Below, piece after piece: positions 17,706 through 26,597 of a stretch of DNA of 38,926 bases. A program made the position numbers and the translations under genes. The notes beneath the pieces are model-generated. The model made no database searches, was not told the origin of the DNA, and worked only from the letters and a program-made list of their open reading frames with translations. The first letter of the stretch is position 1. Each line of letters starts with the position of its first letter. The DNA is from JADCRZ01 sp039921525 (GTDB lineage: Bacteria; Bacteroidota; Bacteroidia; Chitinophagales; Chitinophagaceae): contig JBDSBP010000224.1 of NCBI GenBank assembly GCA_039921525.1, positions 1 through 38,926 on the forward strand, read 5' to 3'.

Positions 17706-19655
17706 CTATCTGGAATAAAGCTTTTGAGGAATAACCGGCAGCGTTATATAAGAAGAGTGTTCCCTATCATGATAAATATGTTGCGTAGCAACTACTTTGC
17801 GGGTGGCAAGTCCGGCATTCTCATCACCGGAATTCAGGTTGGGAAGGTAATAAGGAAAATAGCTGCTGGAAATCTCGATCCGGATTTGGTGACCTTTCTG
17901 AAAAAGGTTTCCCGTTCCTCTTACGAATGTCAGGCTGTATTCGTACACGCGATTTGGCTCGATGGTACTTATTTTTTCGGCGTTAAAACGCCCTGCGTTT
18001 TCAGGATCACGATTACGGGCACGCATTACGCCTTCTGTCAATAGAATAGTGCTGCCGTCGGGTCGCACGTCTAAAAGGCGCATCATCCAGTCGGTATCAG
18101 AGGCAGAGGTAGCTGCAAACAGCGTTGCCGTTATGGGGCCCACTACTTCCACTTCCTCGTTAAGCGGAAGTGTTGAATATACCAATACGTCAGCACCACT
18201 CGCTTCCTGGCGAGTATCAAGGCCTCCATCTATGTGACCATTATGTTTTGGATAATCGATGAAAGGATCTCGTGTTGGGTGAGCGGGGTCGTACACATAT
18301 GAGTCTGCCTTCTCGGGGCCTGCTTTAGCGCGGCTAAGGACACCGTCACCCTTCAGCGAGTTCGCCTTACCCTGGCTGTGGAGGTAGTACTTCGTAAATT
18401 GTGTTTGTGGCAGCGGCCAATCTTTCTCGGCACGCCATTTATTGCGGCCCATGACGAATACGTGTACGGGTAGGTCGTTTTCCACACCGTTATCAATACC
18501 CTTCAGGTAATGGTCGAAGAAGCGGGTAACATAACCGTTCCAATCGATTACTGCATCCGGGCCATAGTCAATCCCGGCGAGCGTTTGCGTAGCAACGGGC
18601 CAGTGGGTCCAGGGGCCGATCACCAGCCTTGGACGTCGCGCATCGGGTGTTGCTCCGTACTGTTTCATTGCCAGGTAATTCATAGGCGTTCCCGGGTGGT
18701 TGGCATCGAACCAGCCCGATACAGCCAGTGAAGGAACATTTACACGCGAGTAGCTTTCTTTGGTCTGGTATGCGATTGCTTTCCAGTAAGGGGAGGTAGA
18801 CTTGTTTTCTTTCATCCAGGTTTCGAACCAGGGAGCGTCCATTTCCCCGCGGAACCGAAGCAGGTCGCTATACGGCGTATGGAGAAAATCTCCTGCACTT
18901 GTATTGGTGAAACCGCCATAGGGTCCCGTGGCAACACCCTGCGCCGTGCGCCTGGTGTTGGATGATGCCCAATCAACGAACACCCCATGTATTACTCCAT
19001 CCTGGTAAGGGCAGTTATTAAAGGCGTCTGGCGGTGCTACTTCCGGCACAATTGCCTTGAGAGAAGGAGGTGCTTGTGTGGCGGTCCACCAGGTCTCCCA
19101 ACCCATATAGGATGGTCCATACATGCCCACCATTCCCGAGGACCATGGCTGCTTCGCGCCCCATTCAACGAGGTCATATCCATCGGACTTATGCCTGGGG
19201 TCAAACGGGTCCCATTCCCCTTCCGAATCATATCGACCCCTTGAATCCACCACCATTACGGCATACCCACGCGCCGCGAACCATTTAGCGCGCTCTTTCC
19301 ACCCGCCGTTATTATCATATGGAAGGATAGATAAAAGAGTGGCATACCGGCCAGGCTGATCCGGCTTGTAGATGTCGGCTGAAAGGTGAATGCCATCACG
19401 CATCGCAACCCGGTAACCCCGCTCCTGCTTCACCTTGTACTGTTCCGGAGAATATGTCTTTGCATCCGGAGCCTGGGCCGGTGCTGAAAGGGTAATTGCT
19501 GCCACGCATAAGATGAAAAGGAACAATCTTAATGCCGGTATGGCGTGGCCGCCGAAGCGAACGAAACAGCTTTTTTTTATGGAGGAGTTATTCCGCCTGT
19601 TAACCTGGATCCGACGTGTGCGCATATTTATAGTTTGATGCTGATGCTGGTTCAT
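17706..19655 (-). CDS. CocE/NonD family (peptidase S15-like) hydrolase, exported
   Basis: This 649-residue protein of the X-Pro dipeptidyl-peptidase/CocE acyl-esterase family has a hydrophobic export signal at about residues 40-60 (LRLFLFILCVAAITLSAPAQ). The start could be ATG 19655 or the internal ATG at 19625. An alpha/beta-hydrolase core follows. The nucleophile is in GMYGPSYMG (Ser 182), the acid in GWFDANHPG (Asp 317) and the histidine in GPWTHWP (His 351), so the catalytic triad is complete. The C-terminal jelly-roll (about 460-645) includes DWMMRLLDVRPDG and GHQIRIEISSSYFPYY. Members cleave esters, amides or X-Pro peptides. It is the last gene of the SusC-SusD-ceramidase-like operon, which suggests removal of an acyl or peptidyl group from the imported substrate. 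Confidence 0.93.
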   Translation of the reverse strand: MNQHQHQTINMRTRRIQVNRRNNSSIKKSCFVRFGGHAIPALRLFLFILCVAAITLSAPAQAPDAKTYSPEQYKVKQERGYRVAMRDGIHLSADIYKPDQPGRYATLLSILPYDNNGGWKERAKWFAARGYAVMVVDSRGRYDSEGEWDPFDPRHKSDGYDLVEWGAKQPWSSGMVGMYGPSYMGWETWWTATQAPPSLKAIVPEVAPPDAFNNCPYQDGVIHGVFVDWASSNTRRTAQGVATGPYGGFTNTSAGDFLHTPYSDLLRFRGEMDAPWFETWMKENKSTSPYWKAIAYQTKESYSRVNVPSLAVSGWFDANHPGTPMNYLAMKQYGATPDARRPRLVIGPWTHWPVATQTLAGIDYGPDAVIDWNGYVTRFFDHYLKGIDNGVENDLPVHVFVMGRNKWRAEKDWPLPQTQFTKYYLHSQGKANSLKGDGVLSRAKAGPEKADSYVYDPAHPTRDPFIDYPKHNGHIDGGLDTRQEASGADVLVYSTLPLNEEVEVVGPITATLFAATSASDTDWMMRLLDVRPDGSTILLTEGVMRARNRDPENAGRFNAEKISTIEPNRVYEYSLTFVRGTGNLFQKGHQIRIEISSSYFPYYLPNLNSGDENAGLATRKVVATQHIYHDREHSSYITLPVIPQKLYSR

Positions 19656-19693
19656 GCCCTGTCTCCTTGATGGCCTTCAAGAGCAATTAATAT

Positions 19694-21535
19694 TTAATTT
19701 GCCGGAACCAGCGTTACTCCCCTGAAGTTCAACGATGCTTCCTTGCCTGGAGAAGTTGGTTTAAAGATCATTTTTTGAACACCGGCCGGCAGTTTTACCA
19801 ATCCTATTTTAGCAGCCTTATAAATTTCCCGGCCCCCGGTCTTCTGAATCGTTCCTCCCACTTCCTGGTTACCTGCCTTGAATAAAAACGCATGGCCGGC
19901 AGTAGAATCAGATACGGACCATTCCAGGTAAACATCGTAATTACCCTTCTTCGGTATCTTGACGTTCCACTCCATACTATTAGAAGAAGTAAACCCTTCA
20001 TATGCATCGAGATCCGGCATATACCTGATAGTTGGCCCGACAGGTTTACCGTTCCTGGCATCCAGGCTTATGGCAGCATTAATTTCAGACAGAAGATCGC
20101 TGGTGTTCCCTTTTATGGCTTTGAACGATGTTGGCAGCAATTCATGCACCGTTGCAATGATCATGTCCTCAATACACTCGTCCAAACGGGAAGGCTGGTT
20201 ATAATAATAGATATGCCCTTCCGCTTCGTAACCACCTTCTCTTAAAACCCTGCGGGAGGGAATATAACATCGCACATCATTTGCATAAGCGTTTACCCAT
20301 AACCGTTCGGCGCCGATTTCTTTTTTGAGTCGAAGCGAGTAATCAGACACCACCTCTCCTCCCAGGAAAAGCATGGCCATATCATTGCCAAAGGTCCAGG
20401 TTTGAACAGGATAGGAAAGGGTTTGGTCGATGGGAACCCCTTTAATCAACTGCTCAAGAAAAATAGCGGCGTTATAGGCTTTTGGCCCACCTTCCTTTAT
20501 AGACTGCGCTAAATCATCAACGGTAGGTACATGTGCAAAAGGAAGCTGGATTACTTTATATGCTGCCACTGGCGGCGCGTTCAGTGGCTGAAGCGGCAGA
20601 GCCAGCAATCTTTCTACCTCGTCTGCCATCTCTTTTCCATGCTCGATGGTGTTTATAAGTTTGCCCGCAGGGTAAGGATTCGCATCTGCACCGCAGCCCA
20701 TGGCAATGAGGGCGGTGGCATGAGGATGATTGGCTTCTATTAAACGTTGCGCGGCTCCATTCCAGTCGCCGTTCCAGTTGAGGTTATCTCCACCGAGCGT
20801 GGTTCCATGACAGGCATAACTCATAAATACTGCACGCAGTTTTCCATTGAGATCGGTAATACGCAAAAAGGGAAGCGAATGATCAACAGGCCCCTTCGGC
20901 ACATAACGCTGGGCCACCCATTTACCATTTTCAATCAGCCTCCGGTTCACGGCAAAGGATGCCTTCCCCTGGCCCCAGGAAACAAGAGCAGGCGCACGGG
21001 TTTTTAAAGCCTCCAGCGCCACTTTTTCCAGGTTATCCGTGAGTTGGCTTATGTATCGGCCGATCTGAGCCATCTCTTCCGCTGTCACGGGTGGATCGCT
21101 GTACATCCTGGTGAGACTTAACAGGTTGCCCACCTCCGGGCCGGCGTGTGTATGAGAGGTGGTGATGGCAAGCCTCGATGAATCAAGACCCATTTTTGCT
21201 GACAGTCGGCTGGCCACTTCTTTTGTTATATAACCAGGAATACCGATCAGGTCACAAGAGATGAGCACAGTCGGCTTCTGCGCATCGCTGCCGAAGGCAA
21301 GTGATTTAGCGTATAGCTTGTGAAGTGCCTTATCAAACGGAAGCACCCCCTCCTTCGATCCTGTTTTCCGGATATGACCTCCCATGCGCATCGGGCCAAC
21401 CGGCGTTATATCCACCCGGGACACGCCCACCTCCATGTTGCCCGCGACAACCTGTGCAACAACCGGTGTGTGAACCAGCAACGAAAGGGCGAATGCATGA
21501 AATGCAACTATTGAGAGACTGGAATATATTCCCAT
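19694..21535 (-). CDS. Neutral/alkaline ceramidase-superfamily protein with C-terminal sandwich domain
   Basis: This 613-residue exported protein of the neutral/alkaline non-lysosomal ceramidase superfamily has a signal peptide (about 1-28) and then a hydrolase domain opening EVGVSRVDITPVGPMRMGG. Metal ligands are visible: His 128 and His 130 in TTSHTHAGPE, His 243 in YACHGTT, Glu 394 in FLGGEVVSDYS and Tyr 424 in NDVRCYIPS. The catalytic motif of true ceramidases (GDVSPN) is replaced by GADANP at 282-287, so the serine is missing. A C-terminal beta-sandwich (about 505-613, EWNVKIPKKGNYDVYLEWSV) looks like a carbohydrate-binding or DUF5077-type module. It probably cleaves an ester or amide other than ceramide. 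It lies 38 bp before CocE in the operon. Confidence 0.87.
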   Translation of the reverse strand: MGIYSSLSIVAFHAFALSLLVHTPVVAQVVAGNMEVGVSRVDITPVGPMRMGGHIRKTGSKEGVLPFDKALHKLYAKSLAFGSDAQKPTVLISCDLIGIPGYITKEVASRLSAKMGLDSSRLAITTSHTHAGPEVGNLLSLTRMYSDPPVTAEEMAQIGRYISQLTDNLEKVALEALKTRAPALVSWGQGKASFAVNRRLIENGKWVAQRYVPKGPVDHSLPFLRITDLNGKLRAVFMSYACHGTTLGGDNLNWNGDWNGAAQRLIEANHPHATALIAMGCGADANPYPAGKLINTIEHGKEMADEVERLLALPLQPLNAPPVAAYKVIQLPFAHVPTVDDLAQSIKEGGPKAYNAAIFLEQLIKGVPIDQTLSYPVQTWTFGNDMAMLFLGGEVVSDYSLRLKKEIGAERLWVNAYANDVRCYIPSRRVLREGGYEAEGHIYYYNQPSRLDECIEDMIIATVHELLPTSFKAIKGNTSDLLSEINAAISLDARNGKPVGPTIRYMPDLDAYEGFTSSNSMEWNVKIPKKGNYDVYLEWSVSDSTAGHAFLFKAGNQEVGGTIQKTGGREIYKAAKIGLVKLPAGVQKMIFKPTSPGKEASLNFRGVTLVPAN

Positions 21536-21596
21536 TATTGAAAGTTAACAAGTCCAAATTTTACAGGACAACGATTCCATTGTAATAAAGTAACAA

Positions 21597-23117
21597 TTAT
21601 TGTGTGCCTGCCTGCCACATCTCATCGATGAGTTTTACAGTGTGGTCAACGATCATCTGGCCACCTTCGGGACCAACCAGGTTACTCATACAGATGGCGC
21701 TGTACCCGCCACCGGCGACTGCCTTTGATGTGGGAAGATAGCTGCCGGGCCCTGCCAGTTGAACCATAAAGGTTTGTACTGCTTTGCTGCGCGACTGTAT
21801 ACGGATGCCGAAGTCAGTAAACATTTCAAACTGGTTGGTGCAGATGACTATATCACCCAAACGGATCACATGAATTTCGGAGTTGTAGGTGGGCTTCGGG
21901 TTTGTCTTTTGCTGCTCAAATCTTTCCACCACAGCGGCGTTCCAGGCATATCTTGCCTGCAGGAATTCGGCCTGTGCCGGATCGGCTTCAATTTTTGCCG
22001 CGGCGGCATCACTGATGGTTTTACATTCTTTATATTCAGGCTCCAAAACGATCCTCATGGGCAGTGTCATCATTTCAGTTTTATGTGTTAATACCACATC
22101 CGCATGGCGCTCATTTTTTACGGTTTCGTAGGCTTCTTCCACCGCATATACTATCCTCCGGGAGATAGCGTCTATGCGACTTTCTTTAGCAAGACTGCGC
22201 ATGCGCTCTTCTGCGCCTTTTCTATACATCAGGTGAGGCGACTGATCGCCGGCGGCGCCACACCAGCCCATCACGAGCAGTTCTTGGCTAAAACGCTTCT
22301 TTAAAGCCGTACGTACGGGGTCCCAATAGTCGGCATCCACGGTGGTATCATGTTCCACTTCCTGCGCCGGGCAGGGAACTTCAATGCTTGTAGCGATTAA
22401 TTTGCCCGCCTTGTTCCAGAAGAAAAGGGAGTTCACATCATGATCTTCATACCCTTCGAGGTTCTGAAACTCGGGCACACTGGTTTTGCCATACATGGTG
22501 GCTGTTTTGTCAAGGTATATTGCCCGGCGATTATGGCCGATGGTAGCCGTCGTCAGCGCCCAGGTAACCGTTCCTGGCTTCCTGGCTTTCCATGCCTTTA
22601 CGATGGCGTCCGATACCCGTTTGGCAAAAAGCTGCTGGTATTCTTCCGGTTGGGTAACACCCTGCTTTGGTATGGGATAAGATCCGCTTTCAATTACCGG
22701 CGATGTGTGGGTATGCGTTGCACTGATCACAATTTTTTTCACATCGAGTTCCGGCACCTGTGCATGAACCTGCCTGCGTACCAGGTCTGTAAGTACGGTC
22801 GGGATAAATACCAGGTCGCAGGCAACGAACACCGTTTGTTCAAGAGAGGTAGCGCCATTGCGGGTTTCGAGCACCACTACGTTGCCGGCTAGCTGGTTCC
22901 TGGCCGAATGCGCGATTCGCATATTGAACTGGCCCATCAATGCCGCGGGCAAATCGGGGGTGATGTTCGCCGATGCTGTACCAATGTATAAGTCAGTGGC
23001 CCGTGTAATACTTACCGCAACCGAGAGGAGGCCCAAAAGAACCACCGAAATTTTTGCTGTTTGCCTTTTTAAAAAAATAATACCGTCAACGTTTTTTCCT
23101 GGTAATAGTTGCTTCAT
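21597..23117 (-). CDS. Ceramidase-superfamily protein, tandem paralogue A
   Basis: This 506-residue exported protein has an N-terminal hydrophobic segment (about 20-40) and a ceramidase-type catalytic domain from TDLYIGTASANITPDLPAAL onward. It has His 135 and His 137 in ISATHTHTSPV, the Ser-containing motif GDQSPH (Ser 293, equivalent to GDVSPN of neutral ceramidases), a Glu in CTNQFEMFTDFG and a Tyr in GPGSYLPTSKAV. Where canonical enzymes have the zinc-binding His in a CHGT-type motif, this protein has VPCPAQEVE, so that ligand is missing. It lacks the C-terminal Ig-like domain of true ceramidases. It is a close relative of the next gene and probably arose by tandem duplication. The substrate is not known. 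Confidence 0.87.
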   Translation of the reverse strand: MKQLLPGKNVDGIIFLKRQTAKISVVLLGLLSVAVSITRATDLYIGTASANITPDLPAALMGQFNMRIAHSARNQLAGNVVVLETRNGATSLEQTVFVACDLVFIPTVLTDLVRRQVHAQVPELDVKKIVISATHTHTSPVIESGSYPIPKQGVTQPEEYQQLFAKRVSDAIVKAWKARKPGTVTWALTTATIGHNRRAIYLDKTATMYGKTSVPEFQNLEGYEDHDVNSLFFWNKAGKLIATSIEVPCPAQEVEHDTTVDADYWDPVRTALKKRFSQELLVMGWCGAAGDQSPHLMYRKGAEERMRSLAKESRIDAISRRIVYAVEEAYETVKNERHADVVLTHKTEMMTLPMRIVLEPEYKECKTISDAAAAKIEADPAQAEFLQARYAWNAAVVERFEQQKTNPKPTYNSEIHVIRLGDIVICTNQFEMFTDFGIRIQSRSKAVQTFMVQLAGPGSYLPTSKAVAGGGYSAICMSNLVGPEGGQMIVDHTVKLIDEMWQAGTQ

Positions 23118-23175
23118 AAGTGCTTTTTAATAACTGATTAATGGCTGCTGTTGTTTTATTTCCCGGTCAATACTA

Positions 23176-24690
23176 TTACCTTACATCGGGCCACATGTCA
23201 CCGATGAGTTTTACCGCCCGATCTACGATCATCTGCCCACCTTCCGGGCCAACGAGGTTGCTCTGGCACACCGCGCTGTAACCACCGCCGGCAACTGCTT
23301 TGGATGTTGGAAGATAGGTTCCTGGCCCCGCCAGTTGAATCATAAAGGTTTGCAATGCTTTACTTCTTGATTGTATACGGATGCCAAAGTCGGTGAAGAG
23401 CTCAAACTGCGTGGTACAGATGGCTACATCACCCAGCCGCAATACATGAATTTCCGTACTGTATGTCGGATTTGGATTTGTCTTCTGCTTTTCAAACCTT
23501 TCTACCACTTCCCCATACCACACTTTTTTGCCGTACAACTTTTCCGCCTGCCGGGGGTCGGCTGCGATCTGGGCTGCCGCCTCTTCACTAATTACTTTTG
23601 ATTCGTTGCATTCCACTTCTGTAACGATTCTCATGGGCAGGGTCATCATCTCTGTTTTATGGGAAAATAGTACATCTGTATGGCGATCATTTTTTACGGT
23701 CTCATATGCTTCCACTACCGAACGCACGATACGCCCGGAGATGGCCTCTATGCGACTCAGCCCGGCGAGTTTGCGCATGCGTTCCTCGGCTGTTTTTCTG
23801 TACATCAGGTGCGGTGACTGGTCGCCGGCAGCGCCGATCCAGCCCATTACCAGCACGTCGGCACCCAGGCGTTTCTGCAGGGCTACCCGAACGGCGCTCC
23901 AGTAATCGGCATCAATTACCGAATCACTTTCCACTTCCTGCGCCGGGCAGGGCACTTCAATGCTGGTAGCGATTAATTTGCCTGCCTTGTTCCAAAAGAA
24001 CAACGAATTCACATCATGGTCTTCGTAGCCTTCCAGGTGCTGGAATTCTGGAACATTGGTTTTGCCATACATCTTTGCCGTTTTATCCATGTAAACTGCC
24101 CGGCGATTATGGCCGATGGTGGCCGAAGTTAGTGCCCAGGTAACGGTTCCCTGTTTCCTTGCTTTCCATGCCTGTGCTATAGCAGCTGACACCCGTTTGG
24201 CGAAAAGCTGCTGGTACGCCTCCGGTTGGCTCACCCCTTCCTTCGGTATGAGATAAAAGCCGCTTTCGATTACCGGTGATGTATGTGTATGTGTGGCACT
24301 GATAATAATTTTTTTCACATCCAGTTCCGGAACGAGTTCATGCACCTGTTGACGTACCAGTTCTGTAAGTACCACGGGCACGAACACCAGGTCGCAGGCA
24401 ACAAAAATGCCTTGTTCAAGGGAACTCTTACCATCCCTGGATTCCAGGGCCACGATGTTGGCTAACAATGGAGTTCTTGCAGACTTACCTATCCTTAAAT
24501 AAAACTGGCCCTGCAATGCTACGGGTAAATCCGGGGTGATGTTGACCATCGCCGTACCAATAAATAAATCATTCGCGCTTACCTGCAAAGCGAAAATCAC
24601 TGCCAGGAATGAAAACACTGCCAGCCTGCTTAACCGCCTCTTCCATAAAATCACGCTGCAAAAGTTTTGTACGGATAGACTTCCATTCAT
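23176..24690 (-). CDS. Ceramidase-superfamily protein, tandem paralogue B
   Basis: This 504-residue exported protein is strikingly similar to the downstream paralogue (roughly three quarters identical by eye, with long identical stretches such as LEGYEDHDVNSLFFWNKAGK). It has a signal segment (about 20-40), the zinc-binding ISATHTHTSPV block, VPCPAQEVE in place of the CHGT motif, the GAAGDQSPH nucleophile motif and the TTQFELFTDFG glutamate block. The N-terminal sequence and the 390-430 helix differ most. It lies 80 bp downstream of the SusD gene in the operon. Keeping two paralogues suggests gene-dose need or slightly different acyl specificity. Confidence 0.87.
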   Translation of the reverse strand: MNGSLSVQNFCSVILWKRRLSRLAVFSFLAVIFALQVSANDLFIGTAMVNITPDLPVALQGQFYLRIGKSARTPLLANIVALESRDGKSSLEQGIFVACDLVFVPVVLTELVRQQVHELVPELDVKKIIISATHTHTSPVIESGFYLIPKEGVSQPEAYQQLFAKRVSAAIAQAWKARKQGTVTWALTSATIGHNRRAVYMDKTAKMYGKTNVPEFQHLEGYEDHDVNSLFFWNKAGKLIATSIEVPCPAQEVESDSVIDADYWSAVRVALQKRLGADVLVMGWIGAAGDQSPHLMYRKTAEERMRKLAGLSRIEAISGRIVRSVVEAYETVKNDRHTDVLFSHKTEMMTLPMRIVTEVECNESKVISEEAAAQIAADPRQAEKLYGKKVWYGEVVERFEKQKTNPNPTYSTEIHVLRLGDVAICTTQFELFTDFGIRIQSRSKALQTFMIQLAGPGTYLPTSKAVAGGGYSAVCQSNLVGPEGGQMIVDRAVKLIGDMWPDVR

Positions 24691-24770
24691 ATTGTTGAAT
24701 TAAATTAGTCACCAGTTAAAAGTCCTGCCACAAGCCGCTGTCGTTAAATCATACAAGATGCTGATACACC

Positions 24771-26573
24771 TCAATAGCCAGGGTTTTGTTTCAGGGTTAC
24801 CGTTCCACTTGCCGAGCTTACATCGATCTCCGCCTGGGGAATGGGATATATTTCATTCTTGCCTTTTGTGAAAACCGCATCACGACCATTGGGGAAATCG
24901 AATTTAGGCACTTTTCTTTCATGATCAAGATAGGCATTCAGGGTGTTTGCCATATAACCCGTACCATTATCCCAGCGTTGCAGGTCAAAGAACCGATGCC
25001 CTTCCAATGCCAATTCAAGTTTTCTTTCGAAGCGAACAGCCTTGCGGGCAAAATCAATCCCCTGCAACTGGAACTGGCCGGTATAAAGTCCAACCTTGTA
25101 ATTTGCGGCAGGAATATTTGTGAATCCTTTTGACGGATCGTTATTGTCAACATATTTTTTTACCCAACTGGCAGGATCGGCAGCACGGGCCCTTATCCTG
25201 TTTACATAACCCTCCGCAACCGCCAGGCTTCCTATTTCTACTTCCACTTCTGCAGCCCACAATAATACGTCGGCAAAACGGATTAAATTATAATTGGTAC
25301 TATTTACCATTGTCCAACCGCCGTACGATTCGGCAGTGCTGGACGCCGCTCCTTTTGAAAAGAAAAACTTCTTGGTATGGTATGGGCCGCCGATGTTCTG
25401 GAAACCGAGCCAGTACACCCCAAACAAGCCATGATCCAAAAGAGGTATGTCGCGTCTTGCAACCGTGTTATCCAGCCTGGGATCAACCGTGCCGGTGTAA
25501 GGTGTAAAAGGATCGGATGCTTTCAGACCCTGGTCATTGGTCATATCCGTTTCGTTGTACGTATCCAGCAGGGGCAGGCCCGTTACAGCATCTGTTTTAA
25601 AAGAATTTACCAGGCTGAAGGAAGGCTGTAAGGCGCCGCCACCGGTGGCACCTGCGGTCAACGGCTGGTTAAGTACATCACCCTGGTTGCCGTTAGCACC
25701 CAAAGATCCGTCACCAACTGAATATTGAACGGCAAATACCGCTTCAGCACCATTCTTTTTTAGTGCGTTGAAATTATCAAAGAAATTTACCAGTGCATAT
25801 TTAACTCCTGTGGCGGTAGTACCATTGGCAATGATATCATCGAGCAATGGTTTTGCTTTACTGAAATTATCCTGGAACATATACACTTTTGCTAAATAAG
25901 CTTTTGCGGCCCAACTGTTTGCCCTGCCAGCGGAAGCTTTGGTAGCCGTGAGGTTAGTGGCGGCAAAATTAAAATCAGCTTCTATCTTGGGCCATATGGG
26001 GGTGTTGTTTGGAACATTATAGTTACCCGCTGCAAAACTTACCGATTCATCTACGTAGGGTATGTTTAGAAAAACCTTGGCCAGGTCGAAATGAAATACG
26101 GCACGTAAAAATGTGGCCTCGCTTTTTATTTGAAGTGCCTCGGCAGCCGTGAGCGTATTGGCCGGCAATGCAGGTAATAAACGCAACACATCATTGGCAC
26201 GCTGGATGCCTGAATAACATTCTCCCCATTTGAAACCAAGTATTGAATTTGTTGGAGTTACTTTATAGGCCTCAAACATCTCAGACTCGGGCAGGTTACC
26301 AAAGAAACCTTCCTTCGCATCATCGGAAGCGATGGTACCAAAAACCCAGTTGCTTGGCCCTTTATAGTAGGCAGCGCCACCCCAGCCTCCTGTTTCATCG
26401 AGTAACGAATAAGCTCCTATCAGCAACCCGTTTATCCCTGTTTTTGTTGCCAGTGTACTTTGGCTTAATGAACCGATCGGCGGCTGTTCAAGGTATTCTT
26501 TATTACAGGATGTTACTGAAATCACCGATACTATTGCAGCTAGCAGGCTTGCTTTATTAACTATATTTTTCAT
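24771..26573 (-). CDS. SusD/RagB family nutrient-binding lipoprotein (locus 2)
   Basis: This 600-residue outer-membrane lipoprotein has a signal peptide with lipobox SVTSC, then NKEYLEQPPIGSLSQSTLAT, the normal SusD start. The central TPR-like part has ATFLRAVFHFDLAKVFLNIP, and the C-terminal block has FERKLELALEGHRFFDLQRW and ends IYPIPQAEIDVSSASGTVTLKQNPGY-like, as in RagB/SusD proteins. It pairs with the SusC 25 bp upstream. It should bind the substrate on the cell surface and close the SusC channel. It is only distantly similar to the locus 1 SusD, so the two loci bind different ligands. Confidence 0.95.
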   Translation of the reverse strand: MKNIVNKASLLAAIVSVISVTSCNKEYLEQPPIGSLSQSTLATKTGINGLLIGAYSLLDETGGWGGAAYYKGPSNWVFGTIASDDAKEGFFGNLPESEMFEAYKVTPTNSILGFKWGECYSGIQRANDVLRLLPALPANTLTAAEALQIKSEATFLRAVFHFDLAKVFLNIPYVDESVSFAAGNYNVPNNTPIWPKIEADFNFAATNLTATKASAGRANSWAAKAYLAKVYMFQDNFSKAKPLLDDIIANGTTATGVKYALVNFFDNFNALKKNGAEAVFAVQYSVGDGSLGANGNQGDVLNQPLTAGATGGGALQPSFSLVNSFKTDAVTGLPLLDTYNETDMTNDQGLKASDPFTPYTGTVDPRLDNTVARRDIPLLDHGLFGVYWLGFQNIGGPYHTKKFFFSKGAASSTAESYGGWTMVNSTNYNLIRFADVLLWAAEVEVEIGSLAVAEGYVNRIRARAADPASWVKKYVDNNDPSKGFTNIPAANYKVGLYTGQFQLQGIDFARKAVRFERKLELALEGHRFFDLQRWDNGTGYMANTLNAYLDHERKVPKFDFPNGRDAVFTKGKNEIYPIPQAEIDVSSASGTVTLKQNPGY

Positions 26574-26597
26574 GAATTTAAATTTGACGGTAAATAA

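Noticed and set aside
19694..24690. Plain annotation of the three genes as neutral ceramidases
   Set aside because: Each protein lacks one canonical active-site element (Ser motif or zinc-binding His), and the two shorter ones lack the C-terminal Ig-like domain, so I kept the superfamily name only.
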